DNA of 64,000 nt, from assembly GCA_003116875.1 (NCBI GenBank), contig BCKT01000007.1:1-64000 (forward strand), in the 5' to 3' direction. The notes below the pieces were generated by a model that worked only from the letters and a program-made list of their open reading frames with translations, was not told where the DNA came from and did not search any database. Below are positions 26,245 to 37,579 of this stretch, piece by piece. Origin of the DNA: Takashimella koratensis (taxonomy: Eukaryota; Basidiomycota; Tremellomycetes; Trichosporonales; Tetragoniomycetaceae). The position numbers and the translations under genes are program-made. Position 1 is the stretch's first letter; every line of letters starts with the position of its first letter.

Positions 26245-26370
26245 AGAAATTCGCGCACATTATTGTCGTTGTCAATGAAGAGTATAGGTAGTCAACAAAC
26301 AAATAGGGTAAACAACAACTTGGCGCGGGTTTTCAACAACCTGTGAACGATGGATACATGACTCATTATG

Positions 26371-27485
26371 TTACAGACCGTCATTCGGCTCCCAGTACTT
26401 GTTGGCCCAGCGGTAATCATAAGGCGCGGCGCGATCGGCGAAACGAAGATCTGTGGCCAGCCGGATACGACCTTTAGGATCACGATTGACACCTGAGGCG
26501 TGGATCATGCAAGGATGGTGAAAGACGACGTCACCAGCTTCGTAGTCGGCAATGAGCCACCGCCTCCCTCCATTGTCCCGTGCAAATCTGCCAGCGTCAC
26601 GACTGAGATTGCCCCGATCCATCATGTTGACGTTGAACGCTGAGAGCTTTTCATCATCAGAAAGGTCCACGTTCCTCCGGGTAAATTCCTCTTCAAAGGC
26701 CATCCCAAGGGGCACCGAATTTTCGAGGTAGATGAGGCCCCCGGACTCGGGAGATATGTCGCCGATAGGCACCCAGGCGGTCAACGAAGTTGGAGGCGCG
26801 GCGCGTAGGAAGCATTGATCGAAATGGACCTTGGTGGCTGTCCCTTCGGACTGAGATTAGCTCGGCCCCAGCTGTCACCTACGTTAGGCATATTCGATCG
26901 CAGCAACTGCCGCTTGAACAACAGAGGATCTTCCCAATCAGGCTTGATGCGCTTGACGACTTGCATGATGTCCTCATTACGTGCGAATGCATGGACAAAC
27001 TCTTGGTTGTGTGCGCTGGTAGACCTTGCTAGAAAGTCGCACTCCGCCGCGGTTACCCCCAGGTGCGATGCGACACCTGGTCCAGCTTCCATTAGTCACG
27101 CCCTACCCTAAACGTACCAAAGTGGTGCGGGTTTCCACCGCAAAAGATTCCATCGGTCGGGTCGGTTCCGTCTTTTAATACTCCAGACGGGGCCACATAT
27201 TCAAAGTACTTTCTCCTCATCGCGAGAACTGTCTCTCGTGGGATCACACCCTTGACCAGCAAGACACCATCTCGCTCGAAGCGTTCGCGAAGCTCAGCGT
27301 CAGGCGCGTCTTTCGACACAGGCTCCAGCCAGCCAAGAGCCTCCGGGTCGATCTGGTCGTCAGCGTAACTCCAGCGTGGCACCCACCCTCCCTCCAGTGT
27401 TCCCCTCGATCTTGATGGAACTAGCAAACCCCCACTTGGGATCCTCGTACGCGATAGGTGCTGGACGCGCAATGAGTGTGGACAT
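26371..27485 (-). CDS. Phytanoyl-CoA dioxygenase (PhyH) family enzyme
   Basis: Four exons, three introns of about 32-34 nt, about 338 aa. Fe(II)/2-oxoglutarate oxygenase ligands are visible: H-x-D in VHFDQ, the distal His in MIHASGVN, and the 2-oxoglutarate-binding Arg in GRIRLATDLRF. The N-terminal FERDGVLLVKGVIP segment is standard for the family. Fungal members hydroxylate diverse small molecules, and the true substrate is not evident. It ends 126 bp from the end of a sugar porter (convergent), and its own promoter has CGGGCCG 80 bp upstream and TTATAA at 27523-27528. Confidence 0.92.
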
Positions 27486-27564
27486 GTCTGTGGGGACGGG
27501 GAGCCAAACGGAGGTCACCTGTTTATAACCCTGCCGCCGCCATTTGCCGGAGATTCATACATAC

Positions 27565-27571
27565 CGGGCCG
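27565..27571. promoter_or_regulatory. CGGGCCG palindromic site
   Basis: Part of the larger palindrome GGGCCGCGGCCC, 80 bp upstream of the PhyH-family gene. Confidence 0.45.
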
Positions 27572-27670
27572 CGGCCCTCGCTCCGAGGCAAGCTCCGCGG
27601 TCACTGATTTTAACACTACAGGGACAGCCACTAGCACTACAAAACTTATTTCCCCCACCCCCCCTAATTC

Positions 27671-29421
27671 TTACTTGCTTCGCTTGCCTCCTGCCTTCTC
27701 CAATTCGGAGACATACTTGGAATGCTGTCGAGCAGGGATACCACGCTCATACATCTCGTCCAGCTCGTTTTGAGTGCGACGTTTGGTCTAAGGTCAGCGT
27801 AGTCGAGTCATTGACCTACCTCGGGACACAGGAAATAATTGCCGACGGTGGCAGCACCACATGTAATGACAAACATGAACAAAGTCTTGAGGCCCCAGTT
27901 GCGTGCTCCAGTGCCCGATGTCGCGAGCATGTAGGGGGCACTGACGGTGAAAACGAGGACCCAGACGTCATAGGTCATAGTTGCAAACGCCGCCGTCTTC
28001 GACTTGAGTCGCGGAGTGGCACACTCAGACACAAGTGCCCACGAGACGCCAGCAAAGGACATGGCGTAAGAGAAGACCCAGAGGAAGACGAAGGCAAGTG
28101 CCGTGTTGTTCACCGCTTGGGTTCTGGTGATACAGCCCATGACACCAATGATGACGTTGCAGATGGTGCAAACGACTCCACCGGTGATCATCAGCGTTCG
28201 ACGGCCAAACAGCTCCACCGCGAAGAGCGAGAGGATGAGACCGACAAGTAGGATGATGGTTACGATCATAGAGGCGAGGAACGGCTGACCGATGCCGGCT
28301 TGCTGAACGAAATAGGTGGTGTAGTTAAAGATGACGATACCGCCAGCGAGCATCTGAGTGGAGATGGCGAGAGAGGCGGCGAGAGTTCGTTTGGCGTTTG
28401 GGCCCTTGAAAAGATCCGTCCAAGCGGAGACAACCGATGCCGCCGCCTGTTGACGCTCAATCTCGTACTTGATCGCGTTGAACTCGTGCTCCACATTGAA
28501 GTCTTGAACACCTTTGTAGATGCGATTGAGTGAAGCCAGAGCCTTGTCGTCAAGCTCCTTTCGAGCGTAGTACCAAGGCGTTTCTGGGAGCCAAATAAGA
28601 CCAAAGAGAATCCACGTGCCGTGGAACGCCCATTCAGTGTAGACAGCAACGCGCCAGTCGAGGGGTCGAACGTTTTGAACGACGTAAAGGACGACAGAGG
28701 CAAACAGCTGCCCGATGGCAAACATGAACCCGTAGGCACACAAGAGGGTTCCACGGATCTGCGGCGGGGCGATCTCGCCGACGTACTGAGGTCAGTAGCG
28801 TCGTGTATAGACTTACCAGAGGCACAGTGGCAGTAGTCAAACCTTGAGCAAAGCCAAAGGCAAATTTGGCGCCAGCCCACTGAGACGAGGTGGTCGCGAC
28901 CGACTCGGTGATAGTGCCCTGGTTATCAGCGTGGCACAGTCACGTACTGACGACAATGAACAAGGTGGTGAACAGGTACATCCCCCCGCGACGACCAAAC
29001 ATGTCATTAACCCAGCCAGCAAAGACACTTCCGGGGATTTGTCCAACCGGCATCATAGCGCTCCACAGGGATACCGCACCAGGCGATAGCGAGAGGGTAC
29101 CATCTGCCGCGACGACTTTGCCGAATTGATTGATAAATCCTTGGTTACTGATCAAGCTTCCTGTTTATTAGCTTAGCTTAGTGACTACCCACCTGGAAGT
29201 TGATTCTGGTAGCCGTCGTTGACACATCCGAGGCACGCCATCATGCAGAGTAGCGCCGGCCACCATAGATGTTTGATAGTCTGCCATCGTGAAAGCCTGG
29301 CGAGCTCGGTGTCGTTGGCGAGAACCTGATTTTTGTCTGACTCTTTGAGCTGCTCGTCGCCCGCTTCGACGTTTTCATGGTGCGAGATCTCGAGATTCTT
29401 GGGTTCCTCTGAAAGTGCCAT
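27671..29421 (-). CDS. MFS sugar porter
   Basis: Five exons, four introns of about 32-33 nt, about 540 aa. The acidic N-terminus, NDGYQNQLPG, DMFGRRGGMYLF, EIAPPQIRGTL, LPETPWYYARK and ECATPRLKSKT identify a fungal sugar-porter subfamily related to the gene at 34916. In this subfamily the usual PESPR motif is PETPW, and the second-half GRR is kept. The C-terminal QNELDEMYERGIPARQ tail is conserved. Substrate unknown. TATA-like CATATATA at about 29462-29469, about 41 bp from the ATG. Confidence 0.9.
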
Positions 29422-30214
29422 GTTGCTTGTGTTGTGGCTGGGAACCGGCCCCACGGGGTGACATATATACCCCGCTAACACACCAATAGCCACAAAGCCG
29501 ATGTCGTTGATTCAGCAGGCTTCTGTCGTGTCGGTGCGATACATGCGAGTGTTGCAGCGATTTCGTGATATAAGAGGTCATGGGATTGATGAATGGGTAG
29601 TGCGAATCGCATCATCACTTGACCATTCTCCGCTTATTATATTTAGCGCAAGGTGGGGACTCTCCGAAGCGTGCCTCAAACAATGCTATCCAGATGTGGC
29701 GACGTTACCAGTCATACCAGTTCGGTTCGATACTGTCGACTGCAAGGTTTTGAAGGATGCTCTGTTAGTGATTGGCTGCTACAGGAGCTGCGAGCAGGTC
29801 GCTTATTCTTTTGGCGAGAGTCTTTGCCGACGTCTGTATGTCAAAGCTGAAGACATGCCGCATCGACATTACCGACGATGCCTTGGTTCACTACTTCTCT
29901 ATGGCTGGTCATCAGACGAGGAGAGAATAGATCGTCTAATCCATTTTAGCGAACAACTTTGCCGAAGAGTAGCGAAAAGGGTGGGTGAGGTGAGGTGCTT
30001 CATCGTCAATTCTCTCAGGTTCAGAGCATCACTTCAGAGTCTGACAGACCATTGCACTCCAAAAAGAATCCTTTCCCATCTCATGACGAATTCGCTTGTG
30101 AAAGGCAGTTCTAAATTATGCAAACCATCAGAGAAACAGTCCAGCGTCTTGAGGAGCCTCATCATCGTCTCGATACTGAGATGCAAGTGACAACAATGAC
30201 ATTGCATTTATTCA
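29422..30214. other. Gap of 793 bp, no supported gene
   Basis: An open reading of 229 codons (29501-30190, plus strand) occupies most of it. It lacks the C-rich third codon positions of the neighbouring genes and any family resemblance, so I treat it as probably non-coding. Confidence 0.4.
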
Positions 30215-31909
30215 CTAAACCGACGGGTCGTTCTCATTGTACCAGGCCTCAGGCAAAACCTCACGCACGGGCTCCGACTTTTCCTCTCCTTCATGATAAA
30301 GTATAAAACCGCGGTAATTGTCCGCCATGATCTTCTCCAGGAGCTTTCGATAACGTCCAAAGCCGCCGGTGTACACTGGGAAAGGTCGTACCTTACCTGT
30401 CACATTGGAACCGTCGTACCACGAGCTGGGCGCATAGGGATACATCGACTTCTTCGACATGGCGTGGACGTGGTTGGTCCACTCGTCGGCGGCTGCGTGT
30501 AAGGCTTCGATCTCGTCAATTTTGCGGTCGCGGAGGTAACCGAGAGTCTCGGCGATCACCTCGACGTGGTGCTCGAGGGTTGGCGGAACGTTGGAGATGA
30601 CACCCGGCCCACCTGGTCCAGCGACGGTGAGTAGGTTGGGGAAACCAGGAGTGGCGAGACCGAGGTACGAGTACGGACCGTCTGCCCAAACGTCTTTGAG
30701 CTTTTCACCGCCACGTCCAGTCACGTCGATCTTGAGAAGTGGACCCGAGATGGCCGCAAAGCCGGTAGCGAAAATGATGAGGTCGAACTCGTGCTCAACG
30801 TCGCCCGCCACGAGTCCATTTCGAGTTAAACGACGAATGGGCTCCTGTTTGATGTCGACGAGGCTGACGTTGTCTTGGTTGTACACTTGGTAGTAGCTCG
30901 TCTCGAGGGGAATGCGCTTGGCACCGAGGGGATAGTCGTTGACTTTGAGCTTGGCGGCCACGGTGGGGTCCTTGACAATGGCGTCGACCTGGGATCGTAC
31001 AAAGTCGGCGGCAATCTTGTTCGATTCGTGGTCACTCCCAATGTCCTTGAACGTGCCGAACATGAACCTAAACCCTCCAAGCTCCCACCCCTTCTGTAAC
31101 CCAGCCTGCTGCTCCTCAGGCGTGGCCTCTTTCAAAACTTGATCCCCCTCGGCGAACGGCAGACCACCGGTGGAGTATTTGGTAATGGCGATCTGCTTCG
31201 AGTAGTTTGCCTTCCACAGACGTTGAAGGTCGGGATCCATGATATGGTTGCGAAGGGGAATGGTATAAGTTGGAGTACGTTGAAAAACGGTGAGGCTCGC
31301 GGCGGACTTGGCGATCTCCTGGATGATCTGGATGCCGGACGAACCGGTACCGATGACTGCGACGCGTTTGCCGGCCAAGCCGACATGCTCCTTGGGCCAC
31401 CTGCCGGTGTGGTACCAGCTACCCTGGAAATCGTCGATCCCCTTAAGATCGGGCTTGGCAGGGACTGAAAGATTACCGACCGCGCTGACGAAGAACTTCG
31501 CGGTCACCGTCTCCCCCGTCGCCGTCGTAATGTGCCACTTGCGCTTTGACTCATCGTAGACCGCTGAAACGACCGCCGTATTGAACTGGAAATGCCTGCG
31601 AAGATCGAAGCGGTCGGCGACGTGCTGGAGATACGACAAAACCTCCTTGCCGGCGGGGTAGCGATCCGACCATACCCAGTCTTGGCACAGTTGTTCGTCA
31701 AACGTGTAGCAGTAAGTGAGACTTTCCGAGTCGCAGCGAGCCCCCGGGTAGCGGTTCCAGAACCAAGTTCCCCCAACGTCCTCCGCAGCTTCGAATGCAC
31801 GCAGAGAAAAGCCGAGCTTGTGAACGCTGAGAGCCATGTAGAGCCCCGAGATACCGGCGCCTACAATGACCACATCAGTTTCGGACGAGTTGGTGGTGAA
31901 AATAGTCAT
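30215..31909 (-). CDS. Flavin-containing Baeyer-Villiger monooxygenase
   Basis: A single uninterrupted frame of 564 aa. FAD-binding GAGISG near the N-terminus, the WYHTGRWP motif (BVMO fingerprint FxGxxxHxxxWP, here F-Q-G-S-W-Y-H-T-G-R-W-P), and the NADPH-binding GTGSSG are all present. Overall similarity is to cyclohexanone-monooxygenase-type enzymes, which insert oxygen next to a ketone to give an ester or lactone. I start at the ATG at 31909; an in-frame GTG 24 bp upstream is not a plausible start. It is the only catabolic enzyme gene in the first 51 kb without introns, which may point to transfer from bacteria or a processed copy. Confidence 0.95.
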   Translation of the reverse strand: MTIFTTNSSETDVVIVGAGISGLYMALSVHKLGFSLRAFEAAEDVGGTWFWNRYPGARCDSESLTYCYTFDEQLCQDWVWSDRYPAGKEVLSYLQHVADRFDLRRHFQFNTAVVSAVYDESKRKWHITTATGETVTAKFFVSAVGNLSVPAKPDLKGIDDFQGSWYHTGRWPKEHVGLAGKRVAVIGTGSSGIQIIQEIAKSAASLTVFQRTPTYTIPLRNHIMDPDLQRLWKANYSKQIAITKYSTGGLPFAEGDQVLKEATPEEQQAGLQKGWELGGFRFMFGTFKDIGSDHESNKIAADFVRSQVDAIVKDPTVAAKLKVNDYPLGAKRIPLETSYYQVYNQDNVSLVDIKQEPIRRLTRNGLVAGDVEHEFDLIIFATGFAAISGPLLKIDVTGRGGEKLKDVWADGPYSYLGLATPGFPNLLTVAGPGGPGVISNVPPTLEHHVEVIAETLGYLRDRKIDEIEALHAAADEWTNHVHAMSKKSMYPYAPSSWYDGSNVTGKVRPFPVYTGGFGRYRKLLEKIMADNYRGFILYHEGEEKSEPVREVLPEAWYNENDPSV

Positions 31910-32114
31910 TGTGATAGTGGCTGTTGGACTCACTCTCCCTCTCTGACCAGCTTTATCGCGTTACATCGCCATCCATGTCGCCATCACTGAACTCGCCTCG
32001 GTAGTATCGGTCAGTCGTGTCGAGTAGACTCTAGAGTCGACTCCACAGACCCCATGACCTCTGGTCACCAGTCTCGGCTATTCACACTGTCACATTCCGG
32101 CAAAACATAATTCA

Positions 32115-33364
32115 CTAGTAATCTTTTCCCTTGACCATCCACCGGTTCTCTTTAGCCGACTGGATAGCGAGTTCTACAATCTTCAGCTGTTCAATCACGC
32201 TTCCGACAGAGACTGTGTTCTTTGACTTGTCCCCCGACCACACCGCTTTGGCCATCTCGCGATACACCTGTCGGTAGTCGCCTCGCTCGGTCGGGATCCT
32301 ACGAGTCAGCCGAGTTTTAGCAATGACTCACGTCTCGTTTTTGAAACTGCCATCGGGCTCGACCAGGGTTGCCACACCCCACTTGCTCTTTTCCTCGGTA
32401 CCGTAAGAAGGGTCGTTGACCTGACCGCGGTCAAGGGCAAACCACTGGTCGTCTTCGTAGTATTTGACGAATGCACCTTTGCCGGCCTTGAGGACAAATT
32501 TAAGCTGCGGCTGGACCGGGGATAGCCAGTTGGTCGTTGCGCGGACGAACAGCGGGACGCTTGAACCGTGGGGAGGCGGGTACTCAAAGTAGCAATCAAA
32601 CTGTGGTCAGCCGAGATCATCATCATACATACGCAGTCGTTGACTCCGAAACCTCTGACACCCCACACTCGCCCCAGAATCTTGTCGGGGACGCCAAAGA
32701 GGCAGTAGACTTGGTCGATCGTGTGCGTGCCCGTGGCGTAAATGCCACCCCCATTCTGGGCGGGATCGTCCTTCCAGTGACGCTCTTCAGTCGCCGCCGC
32801 ACCCTCCAGAACGGCGTCGGCGGGGCGATAAAAGTCGTAGTAGGCCTCATACGTGTTGAGCGGGCCAATCTGCGGTTAGCTTAATCACCCCACTGCCCAC
32901 CTTGTTTGACTCGATGAGCTTCTTGACAGTCAGATAGTCACCATCCCAGCGCCTACACTGGAAGACACCGAGAATCTTTCCTTGCTTGTCCGCAAGCTTG
33001 TCGAGCTCGGCGGCCTCGGCAGAGCTGTATGTAAGAGGCTTCTCGCAGAAGACTTTTGTCAGCACCGTCACTGATTCAACCCACCATGCTTCCCAGCAAG
33101 CAAACTCTTCTTGCAGTACTCGAAATGCGTCTTGTCGCTAGTCGCGACGACGACCATCTCGATAGCAGGATCTGCGAGCACCTCGTCAAGGGTCGCGACC
33201 ACCTTGACCTTGTCGCCGCAGACGGCCTTGGCAGCCCCAGCCATTTTACGCTCCATCACCGTGGTCACTTCGAACATCTCCGGCAGTGAGCCCAGCAGGG
33301 GCCAGTGCAAGTGGTTGAGGGCGATGCCCGTCCCAAGGATAGCAGTCTTGATTGGAGCAGGCAT
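32115..33364 (-). CDS. Gfo/Idh/MocA family oxidoreductase
   Basis: Five exons, four introns of 31-33 nt, about 373 aa. Rossmann motif ILGTGIALNHLH, the VVVATSDKTHFEY segment and the catalytic Lys in CEKPLTYSS (just after the first intron) are clear. The middle has the GTHTIDQVYCLFG helix of the substrate domain. These enzymes oxidise or reduce sugars, inositols or trans-dihydrodiols with NAD(P). Head-to-head with the related gene at 33569 across a 204-bp promoter. The last exon encodes a helical tail ending KGKDY. Confidence 0.93.
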
Positions 33365-33568
33365 GATTGTTGTTGCTGTAGGATGCTCATCCTGACGGGC
33401 TTGATATAGTTTCTCGCTATCTGAACATTCGGCTACCCCGCGTAACTCGTATTCCATTGGTCATCTGACCAACGACAATGCACCACTGAATCGGTTGACT
33501 CGTGCCGACAACCAGCTAGTAGATATTTATCAGCAGCATGCTCATGCTCACTTTCATCCACACTCACG

Positions 33569-34733
33569 ATGCCCACGATCAAGGTCGGTCTTGCGGGGTA
33601 TGGCTACTCGGCGCAGGTGTACCACATGCCCTTCATCCTGTCGAATCCCGACCTCGAGCTGGTCGCAATCTTCCAACGCCCTAGCTCCTCATCAACACGT
33701 CGCAGCGCCAACGCAGACTATCCTACCTGCACAATCTACCCCTCTATCAGCGAATTTATCGCCGACCCTCGAGTCGAGCTTGTGGTAGTTGCTACAGGCG
33801 ACGAAGTGCACGCCGAGATTTCAATCAAGGCGCTGTCATCGGGGAAGCATGGTGAGTCCGGTGTGAAGTCCATGCTCACTTGACAGTTGTGTGCGAGAAG
33901 CCCCTGGCGAGGACGTCGGAAGAGGCCAACCGGATGATTCAGGCCCAAACGGCTCGCGGCAAGTTGCTATTCCCGTTCCAAAGTGAGGCCGGAACCTGAA
34001 CTGGCTAACCTCAGATCGCCGATACGACTCTGACATCCGCACCGTCCAATCTCTAATCCAGCGAGGTGCGTTTGGCGAGATCCACGAGTTTGAAGCACAC
34101 TACGACTTTGACTTGCCAAGCTTTGTTACCGATCTTGGCGATGGGCGCTATGTCGACGGCCTAGGCTTGTTCTTCATGGTCGGCGTGCACAAGCTCGACC
34201 AAGTGATGCACCTGTTTGGCGCGCCGTCCACCGTCACAGGGTTTACTCGCGTGTTGCGGCCCAATGCCGGAAATTCGGATATAGAGGATTCGTTCACGGT
34301 GATCCTGGCGTATAGCTCAAAGCTCGTCGTAACGGTCAAGGTCAACACCGCTACAAAGCTGGCACGTCCTCTGGCATATGTGGTGCGAGGGTACAAAGGC
34401 TCGTTTATCAAGTTTGGCGGTGACAGGCAGGAAGATCAGATCAAGCAAGGGGTGAAGCCTAATGACGACCAGTACGGCACCGAGGAGGCGGAGATCTGGG
34501 GTGAGCTCACCACGGATACCCACCTCGACCCTGAGCAGCAACGCGTGGGAGACCTCTGGGTGGGACGCGTTGCATCGTCGAAAGGGAGTTATGCTTTGTA
34601 CTACGAGGATGTCGTCGAGGCTATCAGAGGAGGCGAGGTGCGAGTGAAGCCAGAGACGTCTAGGGATGGTTTGAGAATTATCGAACTAGCTAGGGAGAGT
34701 GCAAGGAAAGGAGTCACTCTGCCTTTTGCTTGA
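33569..34733 (+). CDS. Gfo/Idh/MocA family oxidoreductase
   Basis: Three exons, two introns of 32-35 nt, about 365 aa. VGLAGYGYSAQVYHMPF is the nucleotide-binding start, VVVATGDEVHAE and CEKPLAR give the catalytic Lys, and GVHKLDQVMHLFG is the conserved C-domain helix. It is a paralogue of the divergent gene at 32115 and probably co-regulated from the shared intergenic region (TATTTAT at about 33532). Substrate is not evident. The inositol block 20 kb away makes inositol dehydrogenase activity one option, but distance weakens this. Confidence 0.93.
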
Positions 34734-34915
34734 TTATGGATCTAAAAGTTTTGAAAAGACAGCGAATCTGGTGGCAACGGAGACGGTCACAATAACGTAG
34801 AGGGAATCCCGAAGCCCCAGCGCTATTGACCTCTGCAGAACCAGTCGTTTCAAAGGAAAACGATTCATTACACGCTATTTCCATTTCTCTCATACTAAAA
34901 TCAAAGTAGAGCAGA

Positions 34916-36806
34916 TCAAGCCTTGTGAGTCAACAAATTCTTGTTCTTAACATTAGCCATCTCAGTCGATGTGCGAGTCTGCTTGAACTTGCGGGCGGGG
35001 ACACCACGCTCGAAGAGCTCGTCCAACTCTTGGTAGGTTCGACCAGCCGTCTCAGGGTAGAAGAAGTAGAGGGCGATAATGGTTGGGACGAGGAAGCCGG
35101 CAAAGATGTAGCACGCCTTGACTCCGAGGTTTGCGGCGTCGGTGGCAATCATGTACGGGACGGTCCATTGGAAAATTAGGCTAGGCTTAGCAATGCCTTG
35201 TTCCCTACTCACTAGACGGTGGCGAAGAGGCCCAGGTTGAACGAGGTGGTCTTGGCGCGGAGTCGAGGGGTAGAAGTCTCACCAGATGCCGCAAACCCAA
35301 TTGGGGCTACCGACATGCCGTAAGACATGACCCAAAGAAGAAGCATCGCCAAAGCTGCTTTTGAGGAACCCGGAGTGTTGAACGAGCCGGTAATTGCGAG
35401 GCCAATGTTGAAGAAGAGCATGGCGATGTTGCCCCTAGAGTCAGATGTGTTTCACAACTACGCTTACCAAAGAAGTAGCGTGCGGCGCCCAATGAGCTCA
35501 CAGGTGACCAACGCAATGGCGACGGTGACTACCAAGAGAAGGAAACTACTATCAGCGCAATCAGCCGTTGGCTACTTACATGATCACAGTGATGAGGAAT
35601 GGGTGCTGGAATCCAGACACCGTGAAGAAGTAACTCGAGTAGCTGAGAAGAGGGTCAGTGTCAGGTCTAATGCTCACGATCATGTTCCACTTACTTCCAG
35701 ATAATAGGACCGCCACAGAGAGGTTGCGAGATTATACCAAGCACTCCCGCGATTGTGCGACGCAAGTTGGTGCCCTTGAAAATCTCGAAGAAATCGGCGC
35801 CACGCTGCTCTGTGCGCAATTGATTCTCCGAGTGAAGCTCGTGTTCGATGACACTGTACTCGTGTTCCTGATGTCAGTTGAGTATTCAATATGACTCACA
35901 ATATCGTAGCCCTCGACCCCACCGTAGAGTCTTTGAAGCATTTTCTTTGCTTTCTCCGCGTTACCTTTTCGAGCGTAAAAGTAAGGGCTCTCAGGGAGGA
36001 AGATGAGGAAAATCGCGAAGATGCCGGTGAAGATGAATTCTGAAGCGAGCGCGGGTCGCCATTTGGTTGCGTCTGTAGTAGATAATACTTGAGTGACAAT
36101 CGACCCAAAAAATTGGCCAAAACCAAAGAACAATTGGTATGCGCCCATCATGGTTCCGCGGAGCTGGAACGGAGTGATCTCGGAGAGGTAGGTGACGATG
36201 GTGGAGATGGCCATGCCGAGGGCGAGTTGGCCAATGACTTTGGCACCGAGCCAAACCTGCCAGTCGGGCGAAAAGATCTCCATAAATGAAGCGCCGAGGA
36301 ACAGAATCACAAAGCAGGTCATTGAGCCCCTTTCGTTAGCTCTGTCGCCTCTGAACAACTCACTTGCGACCAATGTAGTCGGACGACGATGCACCCGCAA
36401 AATTGCCGACTGCCTGAGCCATGGCGCCAAGACCGCCCCAGAGAGCGATGACACGGGCACTGATGGCGGGTGCACCATCGACGACAGTGTCCGCCATCAC
36501 TGCGATAAATCCTTCATTGGCAATGATGTTTCCCGGGAGTTGGTTTTGGAACTGGCGTCAGTTTTAACAATGGTACACTCATACCCCATCGTTCATAGCC
36601 GCAATGTTGACCATGACCCCGAAAACAATGGCTTTCCAGTAGGTTCGGATGGCTTGCATGCGAGTGAGGGCTGGGATTAGCGCCAATCCATCAAACAACT
36701 TACCGACAAGCGCCGTTTCTACGACTTGCGGGGCCGACTTGTCAGGGCCGTCTTCGAGGTGCTGCACATCGTGCTTGTCGTCCAGGGTTTGAATTGCGTC
36801 GGACAT
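34916..36806 (-). CDS. MFS sugar porter
   Basis: Nine exons, eight introns, about 535 aa. Key segments: NDGFQNQLPG (with the intron after NDG), DYIGRK, EITPFQLRGTM, LPESPYFYARKG, GRRTLLL, and YPETAGRTYQELDELFERGVPARKF at the C-terminus. Most introns are 31-34 nt; the fifth is 52 nt. Related to the porter at 27671. Plasma membrane, substrate unknown. Promoter holds TATATAA at about 36873-36880, a CGGGCCG site at 36940, and a direct repeat TCACATGACCT further up. Confidence 0.9.
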
Positions 36807-37579
36807 GGCGATCGGTATCGGTGGCTAGGGGTCTGGGGTAATGGTGTGGAGTCCGCTGGCCCCGCGGAGATGATATATAACTGTTTGGACTGGTGATGTT
36901 AACAGTCGTTCTGGCAAAGCAGATCCGCTTGAGTTCTCGCCGGGCCGCACCGGTCTCGCGACAGTAGCGATATTATCGACACAAGCGAAACGATGTTTCT
37001 TCTGAATGAGGTAAGATCTCTGACATGTTCACATGACCTCCTTGGAGATGAGGTCACATGACCTGTGGTCGAAGGAGATAGAAGTCGTGAAAGGGGTGTT
37101 CAGAACTCAAAAACTCTTCTTCTTGGCCGGCTTCTTCCCGTGTTCTCTGCTCGGCTCTGTCGAAACGACAGAACAGATCACATCAGCTTCACAGGATGTT
37201 CTGAGGTCTACATGGCGTCGTACTCTGCGGGATTGGCCCGACGATGTGCCGGAAAGTGTAGTGACCGGCCTACCGGTTATTTTCCACATCGTCACAGACC
37301 AATATCCGGCGAACTTCCGCCTTGCTGGAGCCTCTCACGCTGTCGGTATGCTCTGTGAATGCATGCAGCTCGCTGAAAGGGGCAATTCATCTCATCCGAA
37401 CGCGTCAAGAAACCGTCTTGACCTAGATCAGGCGGGAGTGGACACTCCTGGCAACGCTGGAGGGCCTTCGAGCGAATTTTTCTAGTTCGACAAAGCGCTC
37501 AACCTTGGGAGAGCTTCGATTTCAAATTGATGTTCATGCATGCAGCGGAATACTAACAACGAGCATTATTCTACTCTAT
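36807..37579. promoter_or_regulatory. Promoter region with CGGGCCG site and TCACATGACCT repeats
   Basis: CGGGCCG at 36940-36946 is 134 bp upstream of the sugar porter. TCACATGACCT occurs at 37029-37039 and 37054-37064, a direct repeat around a CACATG E-box core. A 150-codon plus-strand reading at 37033-37485 has no family resemblance. Confidence 0.4.

Noticed and set aside
29501..30190. Plus-strand reading frame of 229 codons
   Set aside because: No recognisable family, Cys/Ser/Arg-rich composition, and third codon positions unlike the C-rich neighbours. No TATA at the usual distance. Probably chance.
37033..37485. Plus-strand reading frame of 150 codons in the sugar porter promoter
   Set aside because: No family resemblance or splice pattern, and it overlaps likely regulatory repeats.
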